From: Akebia trifoliata
Lineage: Eukaryota; Streptophyta; Magnoliopsida; Ranunculales; Lardizabalaceae
NCBI GenBank assembly: GCA_017979445.1
Contig: CM030709.1
Coordinates: forward strand, 2,976,001-3,040,000
Direction of reading: 5' to 3'
DNA: 64,000 nt
The notes beneath the pieces are model-generated. The model saw only the letters and a program-made list of their open reading frames with translations, searched no databases and was not told the DNA's origin. The translations under genes were made by a program, and so were the position numbers. Positions 23,159 to 35,000 of the stretch are shown here, piece after piece; the first letter of the stretch is position 1, and every line of letters starts with the position of its first letter.

Positions 23159-24030
23159 GGTAAATTACACTTTGATGCCCTGTGGTTAGGCATAATTCCA
23201 TGTTGATCCCTTGATATTTTGATAATTGCACTTACCTCCTCTTTCATAGATGGTGTTAAATTTCAGATAACCCCATCTAAGCACTCACACTCTTATGCCT
23301 GAAACCATTTGTTTACAGGGATATTTTTGTTTATAAAAAAAATACCATTTTGAAAAGGATAAAATGTAAAAAATCATTTTTTAACTATGGTTGATAACAA
23401 GTAGATGGAAGTAGGGGTGCAACTTGGTTCGGTTCCACTAAATAAGAACCAGAACCGAACCAAATTCTATTAGAACCAAACCAACCCAAACCAAATTAAA
23501 GTCGGTTTGGTTTGGTTCGGTTTCATGGATTGCAAATATTTTATAAGTTATAAGTAATATTTTTTAATGAAAAAATAAACATAAAATTTCATATAATAAA
23601 TCACAAATCTATCCATAAAAATTCATTTGTTTATCCATAAAAGATCACTAATCTATGTAATAACTCTTTAAATAATTCATAATAATTATTATATACATAT
23701 ATATTTATTTATTGCATAGGGGTTCGGTTCTCGATTTGGTTCGATTCTATACAAGCTTGATCTGAGAACCGGATCAAATTGATCGATTCTCCATTTTTGT
23801 AACCCGGAACCGAACCGAACCGCAACTTGTTCCACACCAAACCAAACCACCCCAAAGCCATCGGTTTGGTTCGGTTCTCGGTTTGAACCGGACCAAGTTG
23901 CACCCCTAGATGGAAGGGGGCTAAGTGAGTCCCTTATATAACTATAGGGGAGGTAAGTGCAATTGTCAAAATGTTCAAGGGTCGATATGGAATTATGCCA
24001 AATCACATGGTGTTTAAGTTTGATTTACCC
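23159..24030. mobile_element. Mutator-like MITE, 872 bp including nested insertion
   Basis: The left end GGTAAATTACACTTTGATGC is matched in inverse by GTTTGATTTACCC at the right end. The inner arms are longer and clearer (ATTCCATGTTGATCCCTTGA / TCAAGGGTCGATATGGAATT; GCACTTACCTCC / GGAGGTAAGTGC). Flanks ATTTATAAAT at 23149-23158 and 24031-24040 are a 9-10-bp target duplication, as expected for Mutator-type elements. A hAT element is inserted inside. Confidence 0.85.
23412..23908. mobile_element. hAT-type element nested in the 23159-24030 MITE
   Basis: The ends TAGGGGTGCAACTTGGTTCG and its inverse CCAAGTTGCACCCCTA delimit 497 bp. The target duplication GATGGAAG (23404-23411 and 23909-23916) is a perfect 8 bp. 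Inside are many TTCGGTT / AACCGAA repeats near both ends and an AT-rich middle with no transposase frame, so it is non-autonomous. Being inside the Mutator-like MITE, it is the younger insertion. Confidence 0.9.
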
Positions 24031-24105
24031 ATTTATAAATTAAACTGAGGTGGCATTTTGGGTGTTTGATGGTTTGGTTAAAGTTGATTATTAATGCTCT
24101 TATAT

Positions 24106-24184
24106 AGTTGAGCTACTTCTTAAACTATTCTTGAACTCACGACTTCAAAGTTGCTTAGCAAGTGCAAACCATCTTAACTATGGG
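24106..24184 (-). mobile_element. tRNA-derived SINE-like sequence
   Basis: The complement has an A-box-like TAGTTAAGATGG and, about 45 bp on, a B-box-like GAGTTCAAGAAT. It directly abuts the MITE at 24191. It could be a decayed tRNA gene, but the arms do not pair into a full cloverleaf by eye. Confidence 0.45.
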
Positions 24185-24190
24185 TCTAAG

Positions 24191-24467
24191 CATGATTTCA
24201 AATCTTGTTTGTTATCGAGACGAGGGGAGTCATCTTAGTATCGTTCACGAATGACACGGATTTACACGATGCCTCAAGCTTCACATAATCTCCCAAGATA
24301 AATGAGATGATTTGCATGATATTTTAAAAATCTCGACTGAGTCAATCGGGATTATATATACACACGTAAAATTTAAATACTTATTATATAAATGGTTTAT
24401 CTCATCCAAGACAACCAGATCTCATCCATAAACAAGACAAGATGTCAAACCTAGTTTTGAAGCCATG
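24191..24467. mobile_element. hAT-type MITE, CATGGTTTTAAAAC family, copy 2
   Basis: The ends CATGATTTCAAATC and GTTTTGAAGCCATG are diverged inverted repeats of the same family as 16336-16552. The target duplication GGTCTAAG (24183-24190 and 24468-24475) is perfect. The interior has GAGACGAGG- and AACAAGACAAGA-like motifs. Confidence 0.8.
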
Positions 24468-25238
24468 GGTCTAAGCCTCATAGCAGAGCTTGATGGTAAG
24501 TGAATTATGGGAAAAATATTTTAAAATTCATTTTAATAATCTCTTGTTGCTCTTTTAGTTTTAGTAGGATTAGTTCATTTTAATCAAGAAACATTTTGTT
24601 AGTTATTTTGGGCACTCGACATGCCCACATGAAGGCATTGTCTCTTTATTGGGCATTTAATGCTTTTTCTGAAAAACACTTGTAAGCTGTAACAAAGAAC
24701 TAGTTAAAGCTAGAAGCACTTTTTGTGGGAACGGATCCTTTGTAATCCCATTTTCTTGTAGTTTTTGTTCTACACTCCATAGAATTTCATATTGACCAAA
24801 AATAACAACTCAGGCCTCTTTTACTACAGTTTAGATCAGATTTGAAAGAAAAACAAAACTAAAAAAAAAAACTTTTTTCTTACATAATCAAGTGTTTGAA
24901 AATGGATGGTCAATGAACACCTAAATTTAAACGACTGGATGCAACCATCTTGGGGCATATTATAATTTACAAGGAAAATTACTTTGATGGTCCACAGTTG
25001 GAATTTTTTTTTTCTTAATGTCTCCTCACCCCCTTCGAATTTGCAAGATCGATTTTTCAAATTGTTGGTGAAGTGTAAGTCAGTCAAGAAATCTACACAC
25101 ATAAGACATGCACACAACACACAATAGGCACAATGATGGACCAGCCCTAACATCAATTTTTTAATACAAATATGGGAAACTTACAAGGTATTTGTTCCCC
25201 ATACTCGTTTACAAGTTTAAGAATTGTGTACCGCCACT

Positions 25239-26416
25239 AGGGGCAGAGCCAAGATTTTTTGTAGTGGGGGCAAACTATAGTTAGTTGTATGGTGAAGATG
25301 AATGGTTTTAGGGAGAAATTAAGAAGTTTTTAGTTAGAAGTTGAAGAAAATGGTATTTAGGTCATTTCTAATTAATATTTGAGAAGTCCCAGTCAAGAGG
25401 CAATGTCATCAACAAAAAATTGAAGAGGTGAGGGAGTTGGGACAAATGGGGCATGTAATTAGTTGAAAATATAGGAGTGTCTCAAAGTTTTGTGGGGACA
25501 AATGGGGCATGTTATTCATATTTTCAAATAAAAGTTTAGCCTCACGTTGAGGTTTTCCATCAAACAGACGGTTGAGATGATATAGGTTTTCAAGAAAAGT
25601 ATGCCCCTAGAAAAAAAAAAATTGTATTAGTTCCTAGGCGATCAGTATTGATTTTTAAAAAATATTTGTTATTCCTTTTATCTTAATTGTTTGTTTGATG
25701 GAGGAGTTGAAATCTAGCGTTTTCAAAAATAATAAAATAAAAAATGGAAGTGATGTAATTGTTCATAGGCGGATTTGTGGCTTATAATCCAAGACATTGG
25801 ATGCATTTTTTGATGTGTGGCTCGATTCGAATTATCCAACTAATTAAAAAAATATTATGATGAAGCTTATAAAACATTAATAAGATAGAGATAGAGGTGG
25901 AGCCAGGATTTTCCTGTAGTGGGGGCAAACTATGGTTAGTTGTATAGTGAAGATAAATGATTTTAAGGAGAAATTAAGAGGTTTTTAGTTAAAAGTTAAA
26001 GAAAATGATATTTAGTTCATTTCCAATTAATATTTGAGAAGTCCCGATCAAGAGGCAATGTCATTAACAAAAAATTGAATAAGTGATGGAGTGGGGACAA
26101 ATGGGGCATGTAATTAATTGAAAATATAGGGGTGTCTCAAAGTTCTGTGGGGGCAAAAATTTGAAGGAGGTGAGGGTGTGGGGGTAAATGTGGAGAGAGG
26201 TGAGGGAATGGGGCACGTAATTAATTGAAAATATAAGAGTGTCTCAAAGTTTTGTGGGGGCAAAAATTGGAGAGAGGTGAGGGTGTGGGGGCAAATGGGG
26301 AGAGAGGTGAGGGAGTGTGGACAAATGGGAAATGTAATTAGTTGAAAATATAGGGGTGTCTCAAAGTTCTGTGGGAGCAATTGCCCCCACCAACTCTTTA
26401 CTAGCTCTGCCCCTGC
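25239..26416. mobile_element. GGGGCAGAGCC repeat complex (hAT-like), two diverged direct copies
   Basis: A block starting AGGGGCAGAGCCAAGATTTT (25239-25515) recurs as AGAGGTGGAGCCAGGATTTT at 25892. Both then share about 270 bp including GAGAAATTAAGA and TCAAGAGGCAATGTCATCAA. The second copy ends at 26416 with TTGCCCCCACCAACTCTTTA and GCTCTGCCCC, the inverse of the starting end. Flanks CCGCCACT / TTGCCACT are an imperfect 8-bp duplication. The right part has an internal repeat of GTGTCTCAAAGTT(C/T)TGTGGG (three to four copies). Confidence 0.6.
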
Positions 26417-27329
26417 TTGCCACTTATTTGTAAATCACTTTTGATGGGGTAAGAAGCTTTAAAACAGATTGATTTTTTGTGAGGATGAGGATGATATCCT
26501 CACCATAAAAATCATCATCACAAAAAACCAGTCACTTCCAAAATTTTTAGTTCATGTATTAAAAAATATTTTGACACAATGTTTGACTCTCTTTAGGGCC
26601 ATCGAACGTTTTCCTCTATATATATTAATTTAATCAACCATCTTTAATTCATCATTTTTTAAGTATTTTTATTCATTAATCTATCTAAACGATCGATTTG
26701 ATAACATAGGGTCTATCTTTAATGTCTGACAAAAAAGTTGGAGGCATTTCTAAATCACTCTTTAGAAGAAAAGGAAAAGACTAAGGCGACTTTGCAAAAC
26801 ACTGCTCTACACACTATGATGACTTGGAGTTCAATAACAATCATAAATGTTTTTTTCTCAAAAGATACGAGTAAAAGCATTAATGAATTTTTACACACCT
26901 CCATACTCGCACATTACTTCAACATGACTCTTTTTAAAATGATAGTCGTGCTCATCGTTTCACACATGATTAACATGGAGGTGAACACAAAATCATAGAT
27001 ATTTTTCATTCGAAGCTGGATGAAAAACATGTATAATTCCGTACATATGTCCACGTCCAATAATGTGTGAAATGATGTAAATTTCAACGTCACTTCAACA
27101 TTTTCTTCAAATAATATGCAAAATCGAAGAAACAAGGCATGAGTTTATTTTTTCTCACAGCCCAACAATCGTTTGACATGTGGTGCAAATGACATCAGCA
27201 ACAATAGAGAGAAAATTTCTTTATCGTGCACGCAAGTCTTTTGCCCACTAATTACTGTCTTTCTTTTCTGTGTGCTACACTGCTACTGTGTTTTGAGTCT
27301 CTGAAGTAAAAGCAAATTCCATTTAAGTT

Positions 27330-27350
27330 CTCTCTCTCTCTCTCTCTCTC
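27330..27350 (+). promoter_or_regulatory. (CT)n tract in the 5' leader of the MEE60-like gene
   Basis: A perfect CT repeat of about ten units lies 18 bp upstream of the ATG at 27369. Such leader CT/GA tracts are common in plant core promoters and can bind GAGA-type BPC factors (family knowledge). Function here is not shown. Confidence 0.5.
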
Positions 27351-27368
27351 GCACACGTACGGAGGAAG

Positions 27369-27878
27369 ATGGGCACGAGCATCTACATAACGGCCCTGGA
27401 CGGAATCGTTAACGTGAACTCCCTATTCACGTTAGCAGTCTTCATCGGCTTCTCATGGAACCCTAGAGATCCCCAAAATAGCCTCATCGATGACTCCAAA
27501 TGCATCCCTGGAATTCAAGTTGCAGAAAACCTAATTTCCTTTCAAATCTACTCCTTCAGTTCTTTCCTCTTCTCCAGCATCGTTGCTCTTTGTATCAAAC
27601 AAGGAATAAGAATCACTAAGAACATCGATTTCCACAACACCATGATGGCTCGCGTTAACACAACGATGCTACGTGTCGGGATCCTGACGTGCGCTGTAGG
27701 ATCCGTATTCGGATGCGTGTTCTTGATGCTCGCTCTCATCAGTTTGGTTCAGATCAAGCTCGGGACTTTATCTTGCCCGAGTAAGAACAGCATCGCAGCC
27801 ATTGTTCCTCTTGTGATCTTTGTTCCCGCTGGGCTTTTCGTCTATATCTGTACAATCGGGTACGCCTTCACGCGCTAA
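27369..27878 (+). CDS. MEE60: Small four-helix membrane protein, MEE60-like
   Basis: An intronless frame of 169 residues starts MGTSIYITALDGIVNVNSLF and ends at TAA 27876-27878. Four hydrophobic stretches can be read: about 13-29, 58-76, 101-127 and 143-163. With no cleavable signal this predicts an integral membrane protein with short loops. The start resembles Arabidopsis MATERNAL EFFECT EMBRYO ARREST 60, a plant-specific protein of unknown biochemistry named from an embryo-arrest mutant; I recall the family from its N-terminus and size, not from a search. A charged loop (IKQGIRITKNIDFHN, about 77-91) separates helices 2 and 3. Codon use is more GC-rich than the flanks, as expected for a real gene. 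It stands alone between large repeat-filled spacers. Confidence 0.85.
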   Translation: MGTSIYITALDGIVNVNSLFTLAVFIGFSWNPRDPQNSLIDDSKCIPGIQVAENLISFQIYSFSSFLFSSIVALCIKQGIRITKNIDFHNTMMARVNTTMLRVGILTCAVGSVFGCVFLMLALISLVQIKLGTLSCPSKNSIAAIVPLVIFVPAGLFVYICTIGYAFTR

Positions 27879-30800
27879 GGTTTTTTTTTTTTTGGTCCAT
27901 AATTTCTGGGTTTAGGGTTTGTTTCCATTGCAATTTGGTATCTTTATGTAAATTACAGTGATGAGCTTCTATTTATATGCTTGAAGTGATGGAAATATAT
28001 TTTCTTTAAATTTCTAGGGTTTTTGCTATTAAAAGGGGTTCGATTATATATGATTAATTGTGATATTGAGTCGATTATGCCTTTTTTTAATGTTTCTGCG
28101 TAGCGGAGCTTGATAGTAACTGAATGAAAGGAATTTTTTTCCTTTTTAATCTGCAATTCTATCACTATAACTAAAATATTGTAAATTTTGTAGCCAAGTA
28201 ATAAATACTTGGGAGTCCGAGTTTAGTACAGAGGAATTGTGTAAAAAATGGACCAGAAACATGTGAGGTGAAAGAAATTTGGCCTAAATTATGAAAACAA
28301 ATGATTTTTACCTGATCAGGTTAATTCTTTCTGTTAGTATTAATTAATCTTCAAGTGTGATAAATAAATGAAGATGAAAAAAATCACTATTAAAATCCCC
28401 AAAATTACTAAAAAAAAAAAAATCCCCAAAACGATAATTTTGATTTAATCAGTTCAAATGATTTTTTCAAGATTTTTTTTTTTCTTTTTTGAAAGGAATT
28501 CCAACTTCAAATGATTTTTTTGTTTTTGTGAATAAATATAAGATTGATTAACCAAAGTAAATTGGAAAAAGAGCAAAGAAAGAAAAGAGAAGGCATTACA
28601 GCTACGTGTCCTTAGAAACGGGCTTCCGCCTGAAATTTAAATTCTTGAAAAGAAGATCACTAAACTCATGAACAACTCCACATCAAAACAAAATATGGCC
28701 TAAAATGCTAATAATGACCTCGTGAACTGGATGCTTCTTTCTTCCCATAAAAAACACGCCTGTTACTCTTGGGCCAGATACCACAACAGAACCTAAAAGA
28801 GGTCAAACATGGGCAAGATATATGTTTGAAGTTTGGTCTTAAATAAAGAACTGTTTTGCTTATACAAATGAGTGGGGTGTTAGTGAACTACAATGCTTGA
28901 AGCAGATGTTCTTGGGTTGGATGCCAGATTATTGGTTTTGGGGATATTGGGATATAGCACAGATGAAGGTCTTATATCCAAATTACTGGCTTTGGTGCTA
29001 TTAGGATAAACTCAAGTGCCAAGGTTTTACGACATGGTATTTTTGAGAACTGAACCCTTAAGAGTTCAGGGGTTGGATTATATCAAACGATGCTTACTGG
29101 TAGAATAATGCACAAGTGACCTCAAGGTTGGTCTTTGAATTTTTATTTATTTATTTATTTTGTATTTAATTACTAAGGAAGATGGAAAAAATAATTATTA
29201 AAATATTAAAAACGGCAATTTTGAATTAAAGGACTCCAAGATTTTTTGATAAATTTTATTTGGTAGGTTTAGATCAAAATTGTTTTATCAAATTCGATAG
29301 GTACTTATCGAATATTAACAAATATATTCGGTAGGTACCTACCGAACATAACTTTTTACTGAATATTACAAAATCAATTCAATAGGTACCTATCGAGCAT
29401 TACAAAATAGATTTAGTAAATACCTACCAAACAAAACTCTCATGTGAATGACTTCTCGACTTGATTGGAGGTGTTAGGATAAGAAAAACAAGTATAATTA
29501 GAACTTAAAATCCTTATTGAAATCTTTCTAGATGCAAAGAAGAAGAAATGAGAGAGAGAGAGATAGAGAGAGAGAAGAAGAAGAAAAATAAATGAGTTTG
29601 ATAGGTGCAATGAGAATTAGACAAAAAATAAAATAAAATGAATTAGGGGTTTGCGATAAAACATTTTGTCTTTAAGGTGGGTATCACAAGTAAATGAGTG
29701 GAATGAGCCATTTAGGGTGCACAAATAGAGCCACCACTAAAAAAATTGCGACTTAGCTAATTGAGTTCATTCAATTTATTGGACCTCAAACATAATTTTT
29801 TTCTTAAATGAGTAATGATCTTAATCTTTCCAAAGAAATAAAGGAGGTTGAGAGATCTACCACCTAAATACAATAAAAAAAACCCTAAATTATGGGCAAC
29901 AATTCAATCTAAAATGGAAATCTTGATTGGAAAAGCCTTACATAGCAAAATGTGTGTAATTGTCCCAATCTAAAATCTGTTCTTTTCTTTTTCTTTATTT
30001 TATTTAACTCGTTAATTATCCATCTATTAAAAGATGGATAAGATGAGTTTAGAGCAACTCCTAGGGGAAACTCCATAATGATCTTCCATAATGGTGAAGA
30101 AGAGCATTATGGACCACCATTTTAGATATTGAGGGGTTTGCACTCCAACCATGTCTTCTAAAATGCTTTTCCATAATTTTTTTTTTTAATTCAATCCAAA
30201 ATGGAGTTGAGATGGTTGCCTGTGTTGGAGACCCTAGAACCCAAAATGATTTTCTATAATGGCAGTTGGGGGATGAAATTTTCTAGAACCTAAAAATGAA
30301 GCAGATGTACATATTTTCCATTTCGGAGTTTGAAAACATGAATTTCAAAATGGTAGAGGTTTGGAAAAATTGCTCGTTCTTGTGGATTCTGCACTCCAAA
30401 ACAGTCGTTGAGGGAAATGGAAGAGACTTTGGAATACGGATTGGAGTTGCTCGGAGAACATCAGAAAACATGGATAAAGATATGATTAATCGATTCACTC
30501 ATGTCCCATGTTTTTTTTATGCATATAGCAAAAAAATTCCGAATTGATACTTCAACATACTTCTTAACACTAAAATGTAAAAGAAATACTTAAATTACTA
30601 AAAAAAAATTAATTATTCTTATAACAACAATTTTTTAATCCTTAATTTATTTGTTTACTATCATAACGAGAGAAGGGCGGCATAGTGGTTACGTACCAAA
30701 ATTTGAATTCTAAAAATGCGGATCAAAAATCAAGAAAATTGCAATTGGATGTTCCCTAAAAAATGACTATAAAGTATAAACTGACTCAAAAAAGGATTTT

Positions 30801-32003
30801 GTTAACGTGTCCTAAGCTTGTTAGCAATCTCTCGTTTAATTTTGAATTTTTCATTTTTTTTTCAGTGAAAATATTATTCTTCAGATTATTAAAATTTTCT
30901 GAATAATTCACAGATTTTAAATTTGAAAAGAATAAAATATAACTTTTACGAATTTTTATGAAATTCAGTGGGTAAAAAAATACTATTATAACTTATTATA
31001 TGTTGTAAAGTGTAAACTTGTAAACTACGACTTATAATATAAGTCGACTTTAAAACGATCATACTTCAAAATTCTAGAAAAATCCACATTTTTAAGTGAT
31101 AAATATCCTTTTTATCTTTAAAAAAAATAATAATATAACCCTCTACATTTATTTGAGATTACACCTTAATTTTTCAAATTGATGATTTATCCCTTGAGTT
31201 TGAACTTCTTACAAAAATCAATGAAACTATAATCTTAATGTCCTCATTATCACCATAACCATTACTATCACCAATTTCTTCATCCCTATCTTATGACTGA
31301 ATTTTTTATTTTCAAAACGAAATGAATAAAACACGAATGAAGCATATGCTGCACATTTTCCATTTATTAAATTTTTAACCAAATTTTAAATGACTTTTTA
31401 CAATCTAAAATCAAATTAAACTCAAAATTTTCACAAATCAAAATTTTGCCATATTCCGAAGTGCGAACCAGGGTCCTAAAGGGCAAACATTAATACACTT
31501 AGAACATTGGAAAAGCAGATGAATCTCAGATCGTGGCCGAGTTAATACGATGGACTACCATCTCCCCACATGGGATGCTCTCCAAATCATATTCAACTAA
31601 AATATTTATTTGGGATGCAAACCATCTCCCGAAATGCAACCCCTTAATCGAACATACACTTATACTTAAAATAAAAATGTAAAAGAAATTTAAAAAAAAA
31701 AAAAGTTAAAAAATTCCACAAACATAACTGCCCATAGTCGGGCTATAATGCTTATTGAAGCTTAAACAAGTAACATTGTTTCATAACATACAGATAGGCT
31801 ACTTGAGAGAGGTAAATTTATATTTTTCAACTTCCAACCAGAAGTCCCTCTCACCATAACCATCTTTACCAGTAATAAACTCCCTACAAAAGAAACCATA
31901 TAAAGATCCATCTATTTCACTCGAGAAAGAGCAACAACAAAGCCACTGCAAGTCCCATTAATATACCATCTCTATCTCAAATTATGAAAAACATATGGAA
32001 GTG
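27879..32003. other. Gene-free spacer
   Basis: After the 3' flank of the MEE60-like gene, I see AT-rich sequence with A/T homopolymers, a (GA)n stretch near 29552-29580 and the palindrome cluster at 29293-29431. The last roughly 200 bp are probably the 3' UTR of the minus-strand SIS-like gene. No exon with family similarity was found. Confidence 0.6.
29293..29431. repeat. Cluster of four 20-bp palindromes in a duplicated 85-bp unit
   Basis: Palindromes centred on GTAC lie at 29293-29312, 29327-29346, 29378-29397 and 29412-29431. TTCGGTAGGTACCTACCGAA (29327) is a perfect 20-bp palindrome; the others carry a few changes. Spacing is 34, 51 and 34 bp, so palindromes 1 and 2 were duplicated as an 85-bp block. 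Confidence 0.85.
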
Positions 32004-35000
32004 TTAATCCAGGCTTAATGAAGTCCCTGCAAAACATTCAAACAAAAAAATCAACAAATCAAACCTACTTGAATTCAAGACGAGGAAGAAACAGATATGT
32101 CGAAAGATACGTTCAAGCAAACATGCAAAACTTAAAAGCAAATCTAAGTTGAGCGATGACAATCCGACACCCCCATGTGGCATACCCAAAATACTCTCCT
32201 GACATGGCATGCACCGGAACCATAGATTTTCTTTTCATCGGAATACACAACTGCACATATTTATGGGGATGTGCAGTTGTGTATCCCAAGGCATACAATC
32301 TATGGTTCTAGCACATGCCACATCACAAGAGTATTTTGAAATGCTATGTGGGGGAGTCTGATTATCACGATTCATCTAACTTATCATAGATACAGATTTA
32401 AATAGATCTTTGGGAGACCCAAAAGAGTGTGCATGGAGATAGTGAAAGCATATACGAACTCGCTCTTAATGATGGACTGAGTGGATTAGAGGAACATGGT
32501 TCGTTTAAGAGTTGTGATGAATGCATGCGGTTGGTTAAAACAACATGCACTCATCATTATTCTTCGTTTAAAGTAAAGTGTTGCTGCAGATAAAGCTTTT
32601 TTGTTGTTGTACACACAAACAGATGCAAACTAGAAGCAAATCTTAAAAACATGCGTCATAACTTCTAAATTTTGATTAAACTTTTGAGTATTATATATGT
32701 TCATGCACATTTAAAAGTTGATTTTTCACAATCAATCCTTGACACACAACCTGAGATTTAAATTTTTTTCATTCATGTAGTCAAGATTGATTTGGTGTTT
32801 TTTTTAAGGGATCAGAAGTTGCATGGAATGAGGATTCATCACTTTCCAACTTAACCTCTCTTTTTATTGGTATTTTAACATCAATTCCTAAAAAAAAACA
32901 AAAATATATATTGGAAAGACAAGGGGAAAAAAGAAAAAACCATGAAATCCATAGATGCCTGAAATGATTTTAAACTAAAATACCTTATTATGTAGATGTA
33001 GAATTCACAAGCCTTGGTAGACATTGTATTAATAATAGAGAGACTCTGGAAACAAGAAATCAGATACTTAAACATGTTAGAATTCTACCATACAAACCAA
33101 AAACATCTTAAGATACTTCTTTTTTTTAGTTCCTCTGCAAGAATCATACCTTGCCACCAATTTCCTCTTGAAGCACTGTTTAAATTGTTTCCATTTGAAT
33201 CATCTTCATCACCATCCTTCTTGAACTGATGAAACCACATAATTGCACACGTTAGAACATTGTATCATCTATACTTATGATATACCATTTACTAGAAAAA
33301 TATACAAAGATCCATAGGATTGTCAAGGTTCATGTTCCCTACGACGGAGCGCCTCTCATCTAAAGAATCTAAGATTCAAGTCCCATAGTTTCCTTTGTAA
33401 TAGGTAGTATCATTCACGTGGCTCAGCTATGCTTGTCGATACAACCCGAATACAGACCCTTTTCCATCATTGAAACTTATTTCTTTAATCCACCCAAATA
33501 TCGTCTCTAGATAATATGGTTTAGGTCCAAAATTTGCTTTAGAGGTGCACCATGGGGTTAAGACTAGTGATATTTGCAGATAATGTTTCATAGAGCATAA
33601 CTTAATGGATTATATCATTTATACTTACAATACGAGGTGGTTCAGAAACACGGGTATTTGATTGGTTTGAATAGATGTCTTGGCCACCATAGTAAAGAGA
33701 CGAGCTGAGATAGCATGGTTCTACTGTCTGATCCTGAAAAATGGAGTTTCGGCTATTGTTCATACGGTTCTCACCTTCACTTTTTGGTGAACTTTTCCCT
33801 GAAAAGAACATACACTTGAATTAGGAAGATACCGTGCAGAAATAGTTCACATCTTAGAGGCTGAAGGATCTCGTAAGTTTCACAAGAACACAACCCCAAG
33901 GTGTGGGCCTAGTGGCAAGCCGAGCCTTGATAAGCTCCTTAGGAAGGGTAGGTCAAGTGTTCGAAACCCCATGAAGCTATGAATTCCTTGGGGCCACCCT
34001 CCAGCGTCCAGTTGACCCTCCACTCCCAGTTGCACATAGGACTTTCCGAGGGGACGGTGCATGTGACCGTGGGATTAGTCTCACCCGAAGGGTGGGGATA
34101 CCCATGATAAGAAAGAAAAAAAAAGGATTCACAAGAGCGCAAACAAAAAATTCTATGGTGCATGTTAACAAGCAAATAACATATAAAGGTTCATTGAAGT
34201 TGTCTAAGAACTATTTCTATGGCACATTAATGAGCGAGCCTTAAAGATTCTAGAATTAAGATCATGGTTTTAAAACTCGATTTTGTGTCTCCTCTCGTCC
34301 ATGCTAGATACCGAGTTGTCTCGGGCGAGTTTTCCAAAATGCTTGAGATGTCTCGTTCAAAAATGAGAAAAATGAATGCGGCGTTTTAAATCTCGTCCGA
34401 AAAATTGACTTGTCCGTACGTCTCCTCCCGTCCATGCCTGATACTGAGACAACTCGAGCAATATCTCTTGATCTCAGACGAGTTATAAAACCATGATTCA
34501 GATTCATACTGGTAGAAGAGTTCTAGAAAACTTAAGAATAACCTGTTTATCATCAATACAAATCTAAATATTGCAATTCACGATTTACAACATAGAACGA
34601 AATACAAATTTTTTTACGGAACTCTTTATATAATCCTAATTGGTAGTGCTGAGAGATCATTCTGAATGAGCAATATTCAAGAAAAGAAATATGTTGAAAT
34701 CTCTTTATATTCAAGATTTTTAGAACACAAAGACTCTTAACAAACCTGATGATCCGTGTCTGGGGTTCGACACCTGAGGTTCGAAATCCTGCTTTCTCCA
34801 TGATCCGCTCACCTCAGAGCGTGAATAATCCCTTCCCGGAATCTGAAATCCAAAAGAAATGAAAAAGTTTCAAGCTTGCCATGCAAAACTTGGATACTAA
34901 AAATGGGACTAAAATTCTCCATATTTCCAATCTAATTGAATTACAAACAGATAAGGTTGGAAACGGAACTTTGCATATCCAAAAAGAAAAAGAAGAAAAA

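Larger units (their letters stand above)
21650..27300. other. Gene-free spacer dense in small transposons
   Basis: No host exon was recognised between PSF1 and the MEE60-like gene. The stretch contains two related foldback elements (22692-23030), a nested pair (23159-24030 with 23412-23908), a tRNA-derived SINE (24106-24184), a CATGG-family MITE (24191-24467), GGGGCAGAGCC repeats (25239-26416) and a further decayed foldback at about 26900-27115. Confidence 0.7.

Noticed and set aside
23689..24006. 105-residue open frame on the minus strand rich in N-R-x-N-x-T repeats
   Set aside because: It lies across the nested hAT and Mutator-like elements; the repeats come from TTCGGTT-type terminal motifs.
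24106..24184. Possible tRNA gene
   Set aside because: A- and B-box-like motifs are present, but I could not pair the acceptor and anticodon arms; a decayed SINE fits better.
26114..26380. 88-residue proline-rich repetitive frame on the minus strand
   Set aside because: It is the complement of the GTGAGGGTGTGGGG-type internal repeats of a transposon complex.
29293..29431. CRISPR-like or IS-end array
   Set aside because: Only four imperfect palindromes at 34/51/34 spacing, no unique spacers, and the context is a plant nuclear genome.
33939..34175. 78-residue open frame MLVNMHHRIF...
   Set aside because: It overlaps a SINE with a clear target duplication; no conserved domain.
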